From contig NZ_POSN01000001.1 in NCBI RefSeq assembly GCF_002994005.1, forward strand, positions 1 through 64,000: a stretch of DNA of 64,000 nt. The letters are read 5' to 3'. The stretch comes from Apilactobacillus quenuiae (lineage in GTDB: Bacteria > Bacillota > Bacilli > Lactobacillales > Lactobacillaceae). A program made the position numbers and the translations under genes. Position 1 is the first letter of the stretch, and every line of letters starts with the position of its first letter. The notes below the pieces were generated by a model, which saw nothing but the letters and a program-made list of their open reading frames with translations, was not told the origin of the DNA and ran no database searches. Positions 35,030 to 43,990 of this stretch are shown piece by piece.

Positions 35030-35767
35030 ATGGCATTAGATGTTTCACACCTAGTAGGTGGATACTCACAAATTCCAGTTCTTAAAGATATTTCTTTTGA
35101 TATAAAAGATGGTGAATTAGTAGGGCTGATTGGACTCAATGGTGCCGGTAAATCTACGACCATTAATCATATTATTGGCACTTTAACTCCCTTTTCTGGA
35201 GAGATTAAAATCAATGGAACTTCAATTACTGATGATGTTAATAAATATAAAAATCAAATTGCTTATATTCCTGAAACACCAATTTTATATAAAGAGTTAA
35301 CTTTAAAAGAGCACATTGAAACTACTATTATGGCATATCAATTGAATGAAAACTCTGCTTGGCAAAGAGCTAAAGAATTACTGAAAATGTTTAGACTTGA
35401 TAATAAACTTGACTGGTTTCCAATTAATTTTTCAAAGGGAATGCGTCAAAAAGTTATGATTGTTTGTGCTTTTATCACTAACGCTAGATTATTTATTATT
35501 GATGAACCATTTTTAGGCTTGGATCCATTAGCTGTTAATGATTTATTGAAATTGATTAATAATCAAAAAAAACAAGGTAGTAGTATTTTGATGTCTACTC
35601 ATGTTTTGGATACGGCGCAACGTTTTTGTGATCGGTTTGTTTTAATTCATAATGGGCAAGTTAGAACAGAGGGTAATTTAAGTGCACTAAAAGATAAATA
35701 TGGTAATGAAAATAGTTCTTTAAATGACATATATTTAAAATTAGCTGAGGAATCAAATAATGAATAA
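35030..35767 (+). CDS. ecsA: ABC transporter ATP-binding protein EcsA
   Basis: A 245-residue ABC ATPase: Walker A GLNGAGKST (about 38-46), Q-loop near IAYIPETP, a degenerate signature FSKGMRQK in place of LSGGQ, Walker B LFIIDEPFLGLDP and switch His in MSTHVLD. The Ecs transporter affects protein secretion, regulated proteolysis by RasP-type proteases and competence in Bacillus; what it moves is unsettled (peptide export is proposed). It overlaps ecsB by 8 bases. Position by hit and prsA is the Bacillus order. Confidence 0.94.
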   Translation: MALDVSHLVGGYSQIPVLKDISFDIKDGELVGLIGLNGAGKSTTINHIIGTLTPFSGEIKINGTSITDDVNKYKNQIAYIPETPILYKELTLKEHIETTIMAYQLNENSAWQRAKELLKMFRLDNKLDWFPINFSKGMRQKVMIVCAFITNARLFIIDEPFLGLDPLAVNDLLKLINNQKKQGSSILMSTHVLDTAQRFCDRFVLIHNGQVRTEGNLSALKDKYGNENSSLNDIYLKLAEESNNE

Positions 35768-36968
35768 TTTATTTAAGCATCGTTTCAATGCCCATTTAAT
35801 TGAAATGACTAAATATTTAAAATATGTATTTAATGATTTCTTTGTAATTGCTCTAATGTTTATCTTTGGTGGACTATTATATGAATATTCAATTGCGATA
35901 AAGAATTTATCAGCTGGTACATGGTGGATCCAACCGTTAGTATTAATAATATTATTTATATCTTTACAGTTAGGTAGCTTAGCTAATTTTGTAAAAAAAG
36001 CAGACTATGTTTTTTTACTACCACAGGAAAAATCCTTTTATAATTATTTTAAGTCAGCAATGAAATATAGCTATGTAATGGCTTCTATTATTCAAGTATT
36101 TGTATGGTTGATACTTATTCCATTAATATCTAAAACATTTTTAAACTTTAATCGAAGCTATATTATATTATTGTTAATATCTTTACTAATTAATAAATAT
36201 ATAATTTTGGGTACATCATTTATAGATATTTATAGTAATTTTAGTAATAAAAGAAATTTAGTCTTTAAGATTATTTTTCCAATTATTAGTCTTTCTATTT
36301 TTATATGGGCTTCTGATGTTTTGTCAGTTGTTTTCTCTTTAATAGTTCTTGGATATACTATTCTTGCAATGAAAAAGTGTACCAATTTATCAGTTCATTG
36401 GAATAAAGTAATCAATAATGAAAACAGCAGGATGCATCGTATATATCAATTCTTTAATATGTTTACAGATGTTCCAATGCTGGGTGGAAAAGTTAAACGT
36501 CGCAAGTATTTAGATTCTTTATTAAGATTATTTAGAAATGATAACGTTTTTGCATATCTTTTTATAAGAGGAATGTTTAGAGACAAAGAAATCAGTGGCT
36601 TATATACTAGATTGTCTTTGATTGGATCATTGTTAATCCTGTTTATTAATAATAAATATCTTGTAATACTATTAAGTATGTTATTCATATATCTTATAGT
36701 ATTTCAAATGATTCCTTATTATTTTAACTTTGATGAAAATGTATTTACTTATATTTATCCTATTAGTAATAAAAATAAGTTAAGTAGTTTTGTCAATATT
36801 ATTAATAAGCTAATGTATATAACAATATTTTTATTTTTTATTGTGTCAATATTTAGTAATGATATTTATACAACTTTAATATTATTACTGATTGATTTTG
36901 TTGAACTCTTCTTATTAACTCACGTATATATTAATAAAAAAATTAAAAAGGCTGAATTAAAAAGCTAA
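35760..36968 (+). CDS. ecsB: ABC transporter permease EcsB
   Basis: A 402-residue membrane partner of EcsA with about 8-10 hydrophobic segments in two groups (residues 20-210 and 285-395) around a cytoplasmic loop rich in Lys and Arg (about 205-265). The start overlaps the end of ecsA, so the two are co-translated. The N-terminal LFKHRFNAHLIEMTKYLKYV is of the family type. Function as for EcsA. A terminator follows directly. Confidence 0.92.
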   Translation: MNNLFKHRFNAHLIEMTKYLKYVFNDFFVIALMFIFGGLLYEYSIAIKNLSAGTWWIQPLVLIILFISLQLGSLANFVKKADYVFLLPQEKSFYNYFKSAMKYSYVMASIIQVFVWLILIPLISKTFLNFNRSYIILLLISLLINKYIILGTSFIDIYSNFSNKRNLVFKIIFPIISLSIFIWASDVLSVVFSLIVLGYTILAMKKCTNLSVHWNKVINNENSRMHRIYQFFNMFTDVPMLGGKVKRRKYLDSLLRLFRNDNVFAYLFIRGMFRDKEISGLYTRLSLIGSLLILFINNKYLVILLSMLFIYLIVFQMIPYYFNFDENVFTYIYPISNKNKLSSFVNIINKLMYITIFLFFIVSIFSNDIYTTLILLLIDFVELFLLTHVYINKKIKKAELKS

Positions 36969-37021
36969 CACTATCTTGACTCAACGATATAGTAAACATT
37001 AGAATGATAGATAGTGTTTTA
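36966..37021 (+). terminator. Terminator after ecsB
   Basis: Outer stem AACACTATCT with AGATAGTGTT enclosing a long loop, followed by TTTT. It begins at the ecsB stop codon. Confidence 0.7.
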
Positions 37022-37043
37022 TCGATAATTAATTTGGCGTTTT

Positions 37044-37077
37044 AAATGGTCAAGACAAATTGTTTTGACCATTTTTT
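37044..37077 (+). terminator. Terminator hairpin directly ahead of trmB (possible attenuator)
   Basis: A perfect 10-bp stem (AAATGGTCAA with TTGACCATTT), 11-base loop and a run of six T, ending 3 bases before the trmB SD AGGAGG. It looks like an efficient intrinsic terminator located in the 5' untranslated region of trmB. See findings. Confidence 0.8.
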
Positions 37078-37094
37078 ATAAGGAGGATAAATTT

Positions 37095-37748
37095 TTGAGA
37101 GTAAGAAATAAACCTTGGGCAAAAGATTTTATTAAAGACCATTCAGAATACATTGTTGATAATCCAGAGCAATGGAAAGGCAGATGGTCTAGTCGTTTTG
37201 AAAAAGATCAGCCAATTCATGTGGAAATTGGAACTGGAAAAGGTCAATTCATTGTTGAAATGGCTAAAAAGTATCCAAAAATTAATTTCTTAGGAATTGA
37301 AATTCAAGAAACTGTAATTGCAATTGCGTTAAAGAAGGTTGTTGCATCAGAGCTTCCAAATTTACAAATGGTGCATACAGATGGTGCTGGAATTGACACT
37401 TTCTTTGATGAACATGAGATTGATACCATTTACTTAAACTTTTCAGATCCATGGCCTAAAAAAAGACATGCCAAACGACGCTTAACATCACCTAAATTTT
37501 TGGATAGTTATAAAAAGGTGCTTAATAAAAATGCCCCAATTATTTTTAAAACAGATAATCGTGGCCTTTTTGAATATTCATTGGTTACATTTAACAACTA
37601 TGGGATGTATTTTGATCTTTTATCTTTGGACTTACACAACAGTAAGTATATGGAAGATAATATCGAAACAGAATATGAACATAAGTTCAGCGCAAAAGGC
37701 CCAATTTATAAAGTAGTGGCTTATTTTAATGAAAATAAAGAAGACTAA
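37095..37748 (+). CDS. trmB: tRNA (guanine-N7-)-methyltransferase
   Basis: TrmB methylates G46 in the variable loop of tRNAs using SAM. The 217-residue protein has motif I VEIGTGKGQFIVEMA, GIEIQE after beta-2, and the TrmB signature FSDPWPKKRHAKRRL, with a C-terminal TEYEHKF segment that is also conserved. The start is TTG at 37095: AGGAGG lies eight bases upstream and homologues begin MRVRNKPWA. An upstream in-frame start would read through the terminator hairpin. In Bacillus and many lactobacilli ytmP precedes trmB; it is absent here, and ecsB is the neighbour instead. Confidence 0.95.
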   Translation: MRVRNKPWAKDFIKDHSEYIVDNPEQWKGRWSSRFEKDQPIHVEIGTGKGQFIVEMAKKYPKINFLGIEIQETVIAIALKKVVASELPNLQMVHTDGAGIDTFFDEHEIDTIYLNFSDPWPKKRHAKRRLTSPKFLDSYKKVLNKNAPIIFKTDNRGLFEYSLVTFNNYGMYFDLLSLDLHNSKYMEDNIETEYEHKFSAKGPIYKVVAYFNENKED

Positions 37749-37764
37749 TTTAATTAGTCTTCTT
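37738..37764. terminator. Convergent hairpin between trmB and the small hypothetical gene
   Basis: An inverted repeat AAGAAGACTAA/TTAGTCTTCTT overlapping both stop codons. The T-tract is better for the minus-strand transcript (TCTTTATTTTC) than for the plus strand. Confidence 0.65.
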
Positions 37765-38035
37765 GCCAAAATAATTGATACTTATTATTTATTATAAAGG
37801 GATGTTCAATTATTTTATTATCTTTTTTGATATTAATAGCACCAATCCATTGACGATTTTTTTTCATAATCCAATGCCCATAAACTTCACTTTTATTAAA
37901 AGTCATTTTTGCGTTATTGACTTTGGCTTTAATAAGTTGTTCTTTATCATATTTTTTACTTTTGTTGAATGCATAAACTATGGTAGTTATACACCCTAAA
38001 ACAACTCCAGTGTAGAAAGTTTTATAATGCTTAAT
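37754..38035 (-). CDS. Hypothetical small protein with N-terminal membrane segment, probable ATT start
   Basis: A reading frame of 93 residues. After KHYKTFYTG comes a hydrophobic helix (VVLGCITTIVYAF), then a polar helix with basic residues, then a beta-rich C-terminus (VYGHWIMKKNRQWIGAINI, then HPFIINNKYQLFW). I recall similar small proteins in lactobacilli with a pattern of anchor helix followed by GxWI and VYxGGI strands, function unknown. There is no ATG, GTG or TTG at a proper distance from the SD GGAGG (38044-38048, minus strand). An ATT codon at 38035 sits 8 bases after it and is the best start; a TTG overlapping the SD is unlikely. It is convergent with trmB. Confidence 0.68.
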   Translation of the reverse strand: MKHYKTFYTGVVLGCITTIVYAFNKSKKYDKEQLIKAKVNNAKMTFNKSEVYGHWIMKKNRQWIGAINIKKDNKIIEHPFIINNKYQLFWQED

Positions 38036-38153
38036 AGTAATTACCTCCAAATTTAAATGATATAATAATTAATATTATAATCAAAGTTTTCAACAATATC
38101 TATTTTATAAGTTATAATATAACAATATTATAATATATGAGGAGTGAATATTT

Positions 38154-38474
38154 ATGGAACAATTAGCAAAAATGGATTTACAAGATTTAAAAAAGAAAAT
38201 TGAAAAGGGTAAGTATATTTTATTCTTTTCAGCTGACTGGTGCCCAGACTGTTCATTTATTAAACCTGCTATGCCAGAAATTGAAGCAGAATATAAAGAT
38301 TATAATTTCTTAGCAGTTGATCGTGACGAAAATATTGATTTAGCAGCTGATTTGGGTATTATGGGAATTCCCAGTTTTGTTGCTTTTAATAATGGCGAAG
38401 AAATTGGTCGTTTTGTAAACAAAGATAGAAAAACTAAGAAACAAGTTGAAGAATTTATTGATTCTTTAAATTAA
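38154..38474 (+). CDS. ytpP: Thioredoxin-like protein (YtpP family)
   Basis: A 106-residue thioredoxin-fold protein with active site WCPDC (about 29-33) and the cis-proline in GIPSF near 82. It is cytoplasmic with no signal peptide. In Bacillus ytpP belongs to the ytpPQR-sftA cluster; ytpQ is missing here. The substrate is unknown; a general thiol-disulfide role is likely. SD GAGGAG lies 8 bases before the ATG. It is 21 bases from ytpR and probably co-transcribed. Confidence 0.92.
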   Translation: MEQLAKMDLQDLKKKIEKGKYILFFSADWCPDCSFIKPAMPEIEAEYKDYNFLAVDRDENIDLAADLGIMGIPSFVAFNNGEEIGRFVNKDRKTKKQVEEFIDSLN

Positions 38475-38495
38475 ATATTTGAGAGGTAAGATTTA

Positions 38496-39137
38496 ATGTT
38501 AATTGCAAGTTACAACCCTAAACAAACTGGTGACATTTTGATTGTAGTTTTGGATGAAACAAAAGGTGAGCAAACTGTAGAATATAAAGATGATGTAGTG
38601 ATTATGTCTGATAAAGATAGTGGTAAAATTTTAGGATATAATTTTCTGAATGCTAGTCGTATTTTACCTAATTTATCGAATATGAATGGACAAATTAATT
38701 TAACTTCCGATGATGTTGATTTATTAAATTCATTTTTAAAAAAACAAGGCTTATCAGCAAACATTGAGTTAGATAATGATCCTAAGTTTGTCGTAGGATA
38801 TGTAAATAAAATTAGCGATCATCCAAAGTCTGATCATTTAAAAATTACTGAAACTACAGTTAATAATGGCAAAACTCTACAAATTGTAAGTGGATCTCCA
38901 AATATGCAAGCAGATATTAAGGTTGTCGTTGCTAAAGTTGGTGCTATGATGCCTGACGGATTAATAATTTGGCCAGGTAAATTAAAAGGCGAAGACAGTA
39001 ATGGGATGATTTGTTCTGGTCGTGAATTACACTTGCCTAATGCACCACAAAAACCAGGAGCATTAATTTTACCTGATAATTATGAAGTAGGAACTGAGTT
39101 TGACTTTAATAAGGCTTCTAATTTATTTGATAAATAA
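38496..39137 (+). CDS. ytpR: tRNA-binding domain protein YtpR
   Basis: A 213-residue protein with an N-terminal DUF4479 domain (about 1-90) and a C-terminal OB-fold tRNA-binding domain (about 95-200). The latter shows VGYVNKISDHPKSDHLKI, LQIVSGSPNM and the SNGMICSGREL segment known from the EMAP/PheT-N domain. It is found by ytpP and sftA across Firmicutes; the precise role is unknown, perhaps in tRNA handling. It has GAGAGG as SD. Confidence 0.92.
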   Translation: MLIASYNPKQTGDILIVVLDETKGEQTVEYKDDVVIMSDKDSGKILGYNFLNASRILPNLSNMNGQINLTSDDVDLLNSFLKKQGLSANIELDNDPKFVVGYVNKISDHPKSDHLKITETTVNNGKTLQIVSGSPNMQADIKVVVAKVGAMMPDGLIIWPGKLKGEDSNGMICSGRELHLPNAPQKPGALILPDNYEVGTEFDFNKASNLFDK

Positions 39138-39160
39138 AGAGATAGTATTTCTCTTTATTA
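39136..39160 (+). terminator. Weak terminator after ytpR
   Basis: A 7-bp AAAGAGA/TCTCTTT hairpin with a 7-base loop, followed by ATTAATA rather than a real T-run. It overlaps the ytpR stop. A TATAAT (39169-39174 region) follows, so sftA may have its own start site. Confidence 0.45.
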
Positions 39161-39199
39161 ATACATATATAATATAATGATTTTGAGGATGATAGTTAT

Positions 39200-41704
39200 A
39201 TGGAACATTATGATGGTCCTGCTTTTTATCGAAAATATCGTATTAAAAACAAGAAGCAGGAAAATAGACATATAAATAAAATAAGTGAAAATAAAAAGCA
39301 TAACTATGACCGTAAAAAGGATTTTAATCGCTCAGATGTCTTGGATAATAATGATAATCCAATTGCTCAAAGGGCAGCTGCATTTCAACCGGCTAAGAAG
39401 GCTAGAGCTAGCGATATTCCTTATTACAGTTTGAAACTTTCTTATCCTTATCAAAACATCAAAAGGGCATTGAAACAGTCAAATGATGATTTGATTGTTT
39501 TTGCAGACGATTTTAGTGATTCAATTGATTTAGACAACTATGATTCAAATGAAAATTTAACTTCTTTTGATGAAACTGATGATAACAAAAATGTTGATGA
39601 TTCAGATATAGAAGATAATAATTTGGACGAACAACAAGCCAATGACAATTCTGAACTTCCAATTTCTAGTGATGATAGTAATATTTCTTTGGATAGTGAA
39701 GAAAATGCTTTACAAAAAAATGAAAATAACATAATCCAAGATGATAATGCGGGTGATAGCACCAAAGAAGTGGATGCTAAGCCTGTTGAAGATTTAAAGA
39801 ATACTACTCCTTACAGTAAGTATGTTGACTTATATTCAAATGATTTTGAATATATTAGAAATAAAGAAACTCAGGGTAAAGATTTTGTTGCTGCTAAGCC
39901 TGATGATGTAAGTGATTTAGACAACCCAGAAGTGTTTGATAATAACACATATTATGAAAATGATTCTAATGATGCAAATGTTCAAGAAGATACTAATAAA
40001 ACATCAAATGATCAAGATTCAAAATTAAATGAAGACTCAGAAAAGAATGCTGATTCTCTAGATTATAAAAAGACAAGTGATTTAAGCGATGATCATCTTG
40101 AATCTGATAATAGTCATGATGTTTCTGTTGAACCTAAAGAAAAAGGTGAATTTGGATTAGGTCATTCATTATCATCAATATTAGATTCAGAGAATGATGC
40201 TCAGAAAGATTTATCTTTATTTAAGGATGATAATAATGACGAAAATAAAGATTCAAATGATAGTGAAGATAATAAATTAGTAAACCATAAATATCAATTT
40301 CCTAGTTTGAATTTATTATCCGAACCTAATAATGAAAATGATGATAGTTTGGATGATTGGATTGAGAGTCAAGCGCAAAAACTAGATGATACACTTAGCG
40401 CGTTTAATGTAAATGCTAATGTAGTTGATTGGACAAATGGGCCAACCGTTACCCAATTTCAAATTAAATTACAATTAGGCGTTAAAGTAAGTAAAATAAC
40501 TAATTTAAATGATGATTTGAAAATGGCATTGGCTGCAAAAGATATTAGAATTGAAGCTCCAATTCCGGGTAAGACAACAGTAGGAATTGAAATCCCTAAT
40601 CCACATCCAAGACCAGTTATGTTGTCTGAAGTGTTAGATTCACCACAATTTAAAAATAGTAAGGACCCATTAACTGTAGCTTTAGGTGTTGATTTAACGG
40701 GGAAACCACAAATTACTGATATTCGTAAAATGCCACATGGATTGATTGCTGGTGCTACTGGTTCTGGTAAAAGTGTATTTCTAAATAGTTTATTGATTTC
40801 TTTACTTTATAAAGCAACTCCAGCTGACTTAAAATTGATTTTGATTGATCCTAAGGCTGTAGAAATGGCACCTTATGACAACTTGCCCCACCTACTTTCT
40901 CCAGTTATTTCAGATCCTAAGCAGGCCTCAGCAGCTTTAAAATGGGCAGTTAAAGAAATGGATGAACGTTACGAAAAGTTAGCTGCTGCAGGTGCTAGAA
41001 ATGTTGAACAATTTAACAAGATGGCAGAAGAACATGAAGACTACGGACTAAAGATTCCTTATATTGTAATTGTTATTGATGAATTGGCTGATTTAATGAT
41101 GGTTGCATCTAGTGAAGTACAAGATTACATTGTCAGAATTACTCAAAAAGCAAGAGCTGCTGGAATTCATTTATTAGTTGCTACCCAAAGACCAAGTGTT
41201 GACATTATTACAGGTACTATTAAAAATAATATTCCTACTCGTGTTGCGTTTATGGTATCTAGTCAAGTTGATTCTAGAACCATTATTGATACTGCTGGAG
41301 CAGAAAGATTACTTGGTAAAGGTGATATGCTTTATCTAGGTAGTGGTTCCAGTCAAGCAATTAGGCTACAAGGAACTTTTGTTACTGATGATGAGATTGA
41401 AAGTATTACTAATGAAGTAAGAAAGCAAGGTAAGCCTAAATATGCTTTCCAACCTGATTCTTTATTAAAAAGAGTAAATAAAGTGGAACAAGAAGATGAC
41501 TTGATGCCACAGGTACTAAAATATATTTCTCAAGAAGATAATGTTTCTACTTCTAAATTACAAAGAGTATTTTCTATCGGTTACAATCGTGCTGCTAGTT
41601 TAATTGACAGTTTAGAACAGAGTAATTATGTTTCTGGACAACACGGATCTAAACCAAGAGATGTATATTTAACAGAAAAAGATTATAAAAAACTGAATAT
41701 TTAG
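39200..41704 (+). CDS. sftA: Soluble DNA translocase SftA (FtsK/SpoIIIE family)
   Basis: A 834-residue DNA pump that moves chromosome DNA away from the closing septum. There are no membrane helices: the N-terminal 60 residues are basic, then about 60-370 is a very acidic Asp/Asn/Ser-rich linker. The motor domain follows, with the alpha/beta region at about 385-510, Walker A GATGSGKS (518-525) and Walker B VIDELADLMM. The gamma winged-helix domain (about 765-834), which in the family reads polar DNA sequences, is at the end. The lack of membrane helices and the position between ytpR and murC identify SftA (YtpS) rather than SpoIIIE. Confidence 0.93.
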   Translation: MEHYDGPAFYRKYRIKNKKQENRHINKISENKKHNYDRKKDFNRSDVLDNNDNPIAQRAAAFQPAKKARASDIPYYSLKLSYPYQNIKRALKQSNDDLIVFADDFSDSIDLDNYDSNENLTSFDETDDNKNVDDSDIEDNNLDEQQANDNSELPISSDDSNISLDSEENALQKNENNIIQDDNAGDSTKEVDAKPVEDLKNTTPYSKYVDLYSNDFEYIRNKETQGKDFVAAKPDDVSDLDNPEVFDNNTYYENDSNDANVQEDTNKTSNDQDSKLNEDSEKNADSLDYKKTSDLSDDHLESDNSHDVSVEPKEKGEFGLGHSLSSILDSENDAQKDLSLFKDDNNDENKDSNDSEDNKLVNHKYQFPSLNLLSEPNNENDDSLDDWIESQAQKLDDTLSAFNVNANVVDWTNGPTVTQFQIKLQLGVKVSKITNLNDDLKMALAAKDIRIEAPIPGKTTVGIEIPNPHPRPVMLSEVLDSPQFKNSKDPLTVALGVDLTGKPQITDIRKMPHGLIAGATGSGKSVFLNSLLISLLYKATPADLKLILIDPKAVEMAPYDNLPHLLSPVISDPKQASAALKWAVKEMDERYEKLAAAGARNVEQFNKMAEEHEDYGLKIPYIVIVIDELADLMMVASSEVQDYIVRITQKARAAGIHLLVATQRPSVDIITGTIKNNIPTRVAFMVSSQVDSRTIIDTAGAERLLGKGDMLYLGSGSSQAIRLQGTFVTDDEIESITNEVRKQGKPKYAFQPDSLLKRVNKVEQEDDLMPQVLKYISQEDNVSTSKLQRVFSIGYNRAASLIDSLEQSNYVSGQHGSKPRDVYLTEKDYKKLNI

Positions 41705-41777
41705 TTTTTTTATATACTATATTAAAAAAAGTTTGCTATGATTGAATTAATGACAATTAAAAAGGAGCGTTTAGATT

Positions 41778-43109
41778 ATGGATACAAGTAAGACATATCA
41801 TTTTGTAGGAATTAAGGGTACGGGTATGTCCGCAATGGCCAGAATTCTTCGCGATAGAGGATGTACGGTTCAAGGCTCAGACATTGAAAAATACACTTTC
41901 ACTCAAAGAGGTTTAGAACAAGCGGGAATTAAAGTTTTACCATTTGATGAGAATAATATTCATGAAGGATTAGTTGTAATTGCAGGGAATTCATTCGATG
42001 ATAATCATCCTGAAATAAAAAAAGCCCATGAAATGGGTCTAGAAGTTTATCGTTATCATGAATTTTTAGGTAAAATGATTGAAGGACATACCAGTATTGG
42101 TGTTTGTGGTGCTCATGGTAAGACCAGTACAACTGGTTTGTTAGCACATGTTTTATCAGGAATTGCTCCTACTGATTATTTGATTGGTGATGGAACTGGT
42201 AAAGGGGTTCCTAATGCTAGATTCTTTGCATACGAAGCTGATGAATACAGAAGACATTTTCTAGCTACTAAACCCGATTATGCCATTATGACTAATATTG
42301 ATTTCGATCATCCAGATTACTATACTGGTATTGATGATGTACGTAGTGCTTTTCAGACTTTTGCAAATCAAACCAAAAAAGGTATTTTTGCATGGGGTGA
42401 CGATGTTAATCTTAGAAAATTGACTGCTAATGTACCAATTTATTATTATGGTACTGGTGAAAATGATGATTTTAGAGCAACTAATATCACTCGTAGTACT
42501 TCAGGATCATCATTCGATGTTGAATATCATGGTGAAAAATTAGGCCGTTTCCAAATTCATTTATATGGAGAACATAATGTTTTAAATTCATTAGCGGTTA
42601 TTGCAGTTTCATACTTTGAACATGATAACTTAGATGAAATACGTAGAGAACTAGAAACATTTAAGGGTGTTAAACGTCGTTTCGCTCAAAGAAAAGTGGG
42701 CGATATGACTATTATTGATGATTATGCTCACCATCCATCAGAAATTAATGCTACTTTAGATGCTGCCAGACAAGAATATCCCAGCAAAAAAATTATTGCA
42801 GTTTTTCAGCCACATACTTTTAGTAGGACTATTGCTTATTTAGATGAATTTGCAGAAAGTTTAAACAAAGCAGATGATGTTTATATTACTAAAATTTATA
42901 GTTCACCACGTGAAAAAGCTGGAAAAGTATCCAGTGCTGATTTAGAAGCCAAAATAACTAAAAATGGTAGCTTAATTAAAGCAGAAAATATGTCTCCGCT
43001 ATTAGATTATCATGATGCAGTTGTTGTATTCATGGGTGCTGGGGATATTCAAAAATATGAAAAAATTTATGAAGAATTGTTAAATGACGTTACAAATAAT
43101 GTAAATTAA
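41778..43109 (+). CDS. murC: UDP-N-acetylmuramate--L-alanine ligase
   Basis: MurC adds the first residue, L-Ala, to UDP-MurNAc. The 443-residue protein has the UDP-binding start [17 protein letters not shown], the ATP P-loop GAHGKT (111-116), [12 protein letters not shown] in the middle and the C-terminal [10 protein letters not shown]. Length and motifs are those of the Bacillus/Lactobacillus enzyme. It follows sftA as in Bacillus and has AAGGAG at its start. With MurE elsewhere in the window it belongs to the peptidoglycan precursor path. Confidence 0.97.
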   Translation: MDTSKTYHFVGIKGTGMSAMARILRDRGCTVQGSDIEKYTFTQRGLEQAGIKVLPFDENNIHEGLVVIAGNSFDDNHPEIKKAHEMGLEVYRYHEFLGKMIEGHTSIGVCGAHGKTSTTGLLAHVLSGIAPTDYLIGDGTGKGVPNARFFAYEADEYRRHFLATKPDYAIMTNIDFDHPDYYTGIDDVRSAFQTFANQTKKGIFAWGDDVNLRKLTANVPIYYYGTGENDDFRATNITRSTSGSSFDVEYHGEKLGRFQIHLYGEHNVLNSLAVIAVSYFEHDNLDEIRRELETFKGVKRRFAQRKVGDMTIIDDYAHHPSEINATLDAARQEYPSKKIIAVFQPHTFSRTIAYLDEFAESLNKADDVYITKIYSSPREKAGKVSSADLEAKITKNGSLIKAENMSPLLDYHDAVVVFMGAGDIQKYEKIYEELLNDVTNNVN

Positions 43110-43138
43110 AAGAACTTGTATTATGGGTTCTTTGTTTG
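43110..43138 (+). terminator. Weak terminator after murC
   Basis: A 6-bp AAGAAC/GTTCTT hairpin with an 11-base loop followed by TGTTTGTT. It starts 1 base after the murC stop. Confidence 0.5.
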
Positions 43139-43184
43139 TTAAAATAAAATAAATCTTATGCTTTATATAAAGGAGGATTAATAT

Positions 43185-43877
43185 ATGAATAATTATGATC
43201 AAACAGGCCGTCGTATGGTAAATAATTCATTTGGTATGAATAAATTTTTAACAAAAACATATGGATGGATGGCTTTATCGGTCTTTATTTCAGGAATAGT
43301 TTCTTATCTAATGGGTTCTGTTTACCATGCTTCTTTAGGACTTGTTCCTAGTATTATTGGAATTGTTGTTTGGTTTGGTCTTGCTATGGCGACCTCTTCC
43401 ATTGCAATGAAGAATTCTGCTCTGGGTTTTATCCTATTTATGGTATTTTCAGTGTTAACGGGAGGTCTATATTCGTACATTTTCATAGCTTATAGTACAA
43501 CCGTTATTACGCAAGCCTTTTTAACTGCGACTGTGGATTTTGTTGTAATGGCATTAATAGGAGTTACTACCAAGAAAAGCTTAGATAAAATTGGAACACA
43601 AGCTTTAGGTGCACTTATTGCATTGATTATTGTAAGTATTATTAATGCATTCTTGAGAATCCCATTATTTGGTTTCGTTATTTCAATTATTGCAGTTATT
43701 ATCTTCACAGTTTTAATTGCTTATGACAGTCAAAAAATTAAAGAAGCTTACAATGAATACGGTTCAGAAATGTCAGAAAATGGTTTAGCCATTTATGGTG
43801 CCATGACATTATATTTAGACTTTATTAATCTTTTCTTACAACTTTTAAGTATCTTTAGTGGTAATGATAGGGACTAG
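43185..43877 (+). CDS. Bax inhibitor-1/YccA family membrane protein
   Basis: A 230-residue protein with seven hydrophobic helices after a polar N-terminus (about 30 residues). The C-terminal IAYDSQKIKEAYNEY and the last helix YLDFINLFLQLLSIF carry the family's conserved Asp residues. Bacterial BI-1 proteins such as BsYetJ can conduct calcium in a pH-dependent way; the role in lactobacilli is unknown. A strong SD (AAGGAGG) and a strong terminator mark a single-gene unit. Confidence 0.93.
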   Translation: MNNYDQTGRRMVNNSFGMNKFLTKTYGWMALSVFISGIVSYLMGSVYHASLGLVPSIIGIVVWFGLAMATSSIAMKNSALGFILFMVFSVLTGGLYSYIFIAYSTTVITQAFLTATVDFVVMALIGVTTKKSLDKIGTQALGALIALIIVSIINAFLRIPLFGFVISIIAVIIFTVLIAYDSQKIKEAYNEYGSEMSENGLAIYGAMTLYLDFINLFLQLLSIFSGNDRD

Positions 43878-43879
43878 AA

Positions 43880-43918
43880 TAAAAAAGATGGTGTTTTTAC
43901 AACATCATCTTTTTTATT
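43880..43918 (+). terminator. Terminator after the BI-1 gene
   Basis: Stem AAAAAAGATGGTGTT with AACATCATCTTTTTT (one G-T pair), 5-6 base loop, then T-rich sequence. Confidence 0.92.
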
Positions 43919-43990
43919 TTGTATATAATTAATAATATTAAAGAAAGTGTTAAAATTTAGTTAATATATAAATTATAAAAGGAGAATTTT

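Noticed and set aside
37044-37077. GGTCAA...TTGACC palindrome read as a repressor operator
   Set aside because: The perfect stem is followed by six T on the coding strand, so a terminator is the simpler reading. An operator cannot be fully excluded.
39540-40300. GAT/AAT-rich repetitive stretch in sftA read as a tandem repeat
   Set aside because: It codes for an acidic low-complexity linker with no constant repeat unit.
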